This document shows positions 6,986 through 8,024 of a DNA stretch of 8,024 nucleotides, in pieces. The stretch comes from an uncultured Halomicronema sp. Its GTDB lineage: Bacteria; Cyanobacteriota; Cyanobacteriia; Phormidesmidales; Phormidesmidaceae. Below the pieces are notes generated by a model. That model saw nothing but the letters and a program-made list of their open reading frames with translations. It was not told where the DNA came from and did not search any database. The stretch lies in NCBI GenBank assembly GCA_937897665.1, contig CALCPB010001033.1:1-8024 (forward strand), given 5' to 3'. The translations under genes were made by a program, and so were the position numbers. Each line of letters begins with the position of its first letter. Position 1 is the first letter of the stretch.

Positions 6986-7771
6986 ACGGATGGGCTGTCC
7001 CGCTTCTAGGAGTTCAGATACGGTGACAAACCGATAGCCCTCGGCCTGATATTTATCTAAAATTTGCTGCACCAAAATGACGGTATTGCTGCGATCAGCG
7101 CCCTCTGATTCGCCATCGCCGTCGTGCATGAGGATGATCGCGCCGTTGGCGAATTTGGGGGCTAGCAGCTCCATCATCACGTCGGGCTCTTCGGGTTTCC
7201 AGTCGTTCATCTGCACGGTCCACAGCACGTTGGCTCGCTGTTGTTGTTTGAGGATGTGGGGCAATACAAACAAGCTGTGGCCGTAGGGCGAACGAAAGGG
7301 AATCGGTGCGGTGTAGTTGAGGTCTCGCAGCAGGCGATCGGTGGAGTCTAACTCTTCGCGAATGGCGGCTGGCGACATCATGCGCAGGCTGTGATTTCGC
7401 CAGCTGTGGTTGCCATTTTCGTGGCCTTGGGCCATCATGGTTTGCACAATTTCGGGATGCTGCTCAACGTGGCGACCCATGACAAAAAAGGTGCCCTTGG
7501 CGCCCGCATCTTGCAGAATCTCGCCGATCGCGGCGCTGTAGCGGGGGTCAGGGCCGTCGTCAAAGGTCAGGGCGACAACTTTTTCGGGGGTCTGCACCTT
7601 AAAGAAAGCGTCACCAAACACCCAAGAGGCGAGGTAGCGATTGGGCCACAGGGTGTTGCTAAATAGAATGATTAAGGCCGCGATCGCCCCCGCTAATGCC
7701 ACATATCGGCCCCAACGGAAGCGCGATCGAGGCTGGGTCACAGTCGGGCGAGAGTCGAGGGTAGGCTGCAT
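6974..7771 (-). CDS. Membrane-anchored polysaccharide deacetylase (NodB homology domain, CE4)
   Basis: From the ATG at 7771 the protein has 265 residues. An in-frame TTG at 7783 would add four (MSKL) and has slightly better-placed purines upstream, so the start is uncertain. Numbering here uses the TTG form. A basic N-terminus (RSRFRWGR) leads into one hydrophobic helix at about 27-45, predicting an inner-membrane anchor with the enzyme outside. The NodB domain spans about 68-260: motif 1 TFDDGPD (73-79; D75 catalytic base, D76 metal ligand), motif 2 region NHSWRNH (125-131), motif 3 RSPYG (164-168), motif 4 DW (194-195) and motif 5 LMHDG with H220. Such enzymes remove acetyl groups from N-acetylglucosamine in peptidoglycan or exopolysaccharide; which one applies here is not shown. 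Motif 2 is odd: the second histidine is one residue later than in the usual H(S/T)xxH. Confidence 0.9.
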   Translation of the reverse strand: MQPTLDSRPTVTQPRSRFRWGRYVALAGAIAALIILFSNTLWPNRYLASWVFGDAFFKVQTPEKVVALTFDDGPDPRYSAAIGEILQDAGAKGTFFVMGRHVEQHPEIVQTMMAQGHENGNHSWRNHSLRMMSPAAIREELDSTDRLLRDLNYTAPIPFRSPYGHSLFVLPHILKQQQRANVLWTVQMNDWKPEEPDVMMELLAPKFANGAIILMHDGDGESEGADRSNTVILVQQILDKYQAEGYRFVTVSELLEAGQPIRHWF

Positions 7772-7919
7772 CAATTTAGACAAGGATTCCGTAACCTTTG
7801 TATTGAATCACCAAAGTTGATGCCTGTGTGCAAAGCTTGTGACGGCCAGGCTAATGGCCAGAGCGATCGCGGCAATGTTGGCTACGATTGGGGAATCTCG
7901 TCATTCTCGACTGGCTGCC

Positions 7920-8024
7920 ATGAGCGATGTCATCACCCAGATCTATAACGCAGTTGCCCCCTTTCGACCTCTGACTCCCGATGACCCCGCTTACGTTAAC
8001 TGTGAAGCTGAGCGGGGCGATGCC
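7920..8024 (+). CDS. N-terminal fragment, possible P-loop/AAA-like ATP-binding protein (partial)
   Basis: An ATG at 7920 opens 35 codons that run off the window: MSDVITQIYNAVAPFRPLTP, then DDPAYVNCEAERGDA. The pattern of YNA, P-F-x-P-L, DPAYV-x-C and RGD matches, from memory, the start of large cyanobacterial ATP-binding proteins whose Walker A motif comes some 30 residues later, outside this window, so the family is unconfirmed. In-frame ATGs at 7854 and 7875 would add 22 or 15 residues; I prefer 7920 because the extra residues are partly encoded by a HIP1 octamer and look non-conserved. No clear ribosome site precedes any of the three. The gene is divergent from the deacetylase gene, and the roughly 150 bases between them must hold both promoters. 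Confidence 0.5.
   Translation, partial: MSDVITQIYNAVAPFRPLTPDDPAYVNCEAERGDA

Larger units (their letters stand above)
1184..7870. repeat. HIP1 octamer palindromes (GCGATCGC), 11 dispersed copies
   Basis: Exact copies start at 1184, 1703, 1833, 2797, 3627, 4260, 4838, 4882, 6917, 7680 and 7863. They occur both inside genes and in spacers. This highly iterated palindrome is a hallmark of many cyanobacterial genomes and is the main clue to the host lineage. In the metalloprotease gene the copies are read through as ordinary codons (often encoding Ala-Ile-Ala or Asp-Arg). Confidence 0.9.

Noticed and set aside
1..8024. CRISPR array, tRNA or rRNA, insertion sequence
   Set aside because: No regularly spaced direct repeats, no cloverleaf or rRNA-like stretches, and no transposase motifs or terminal inverted repeats were seen. 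The only dispersed repeat is HIP1.

Overview
The window looks like chromosomal DNA of a cyanobacterium, probably a Leptolyngbya-like or related filamentous lineage, although the genus cannot be fixed from sequence alone. The main evidence is the palindromic octamer GCGATCGC (HIP1), which I count 11 times in 8 kb where about 0.1 would be expected by chance. The gene content agrees: a cyanobacterial-type FHA protein, a Nif11-family small protein and a cyanobacterial-style transketolase paralogue.

Layout from left to right. Positions 2-208 hold the 3' end of an unrecognised + strand gene. After a 379-base gap comes a small + strand FHA-domain protein (588-1034). A 386-base gap leads to a large + strand exported zinc metalloprotease of the DUF5117/DUF4953 (metzincin-like) type (1421-4306). 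The strand then switches. A convergent 13-bp perfect inverted repeat separates the protease from a - strand Nif11-like small protein (4389-4679). Further right are two more - strand genes: a divergent transketolase-family enzyme (4896-6797), with its own intrinsic terminator at 4781-4818, and a membrane-anchored polysaccharide deacetylase (6974-7771). The final bases contain the 5' end of a divergent + strand gene (from about 7920), whose N-terminus resembles cyanobacterial P-loop/AAA-like ATP-binding proteins.

The genes do not form an obvious operon. Every gap exceeds 80 bases, and terminator-like hairpins separate the - strand genes. Two products are predicted to act outside the cytoplasm (the protease, and the deacetylase as a membrane-anchored cell-envelope enzyme). 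One is a phosphopeptide-binding signalling module (FHA) and one belongs to central carbon or thiamine-diphosphate chemistry. I see no CRISPR array, tRNA, rRNA, insertion sequence or phage signature.

The points most worth a second look are three. The transketolase-like protein has lost the acidic residue of its metal/ThDP motif. The deacetylase has a displaced second metal-binding histidine. The orphan Nif11 protein has no double-glycine leader end but has a repeated proline-threonine-glycine tail. I did not find convincing evidence of a wholly new multi-gene system.
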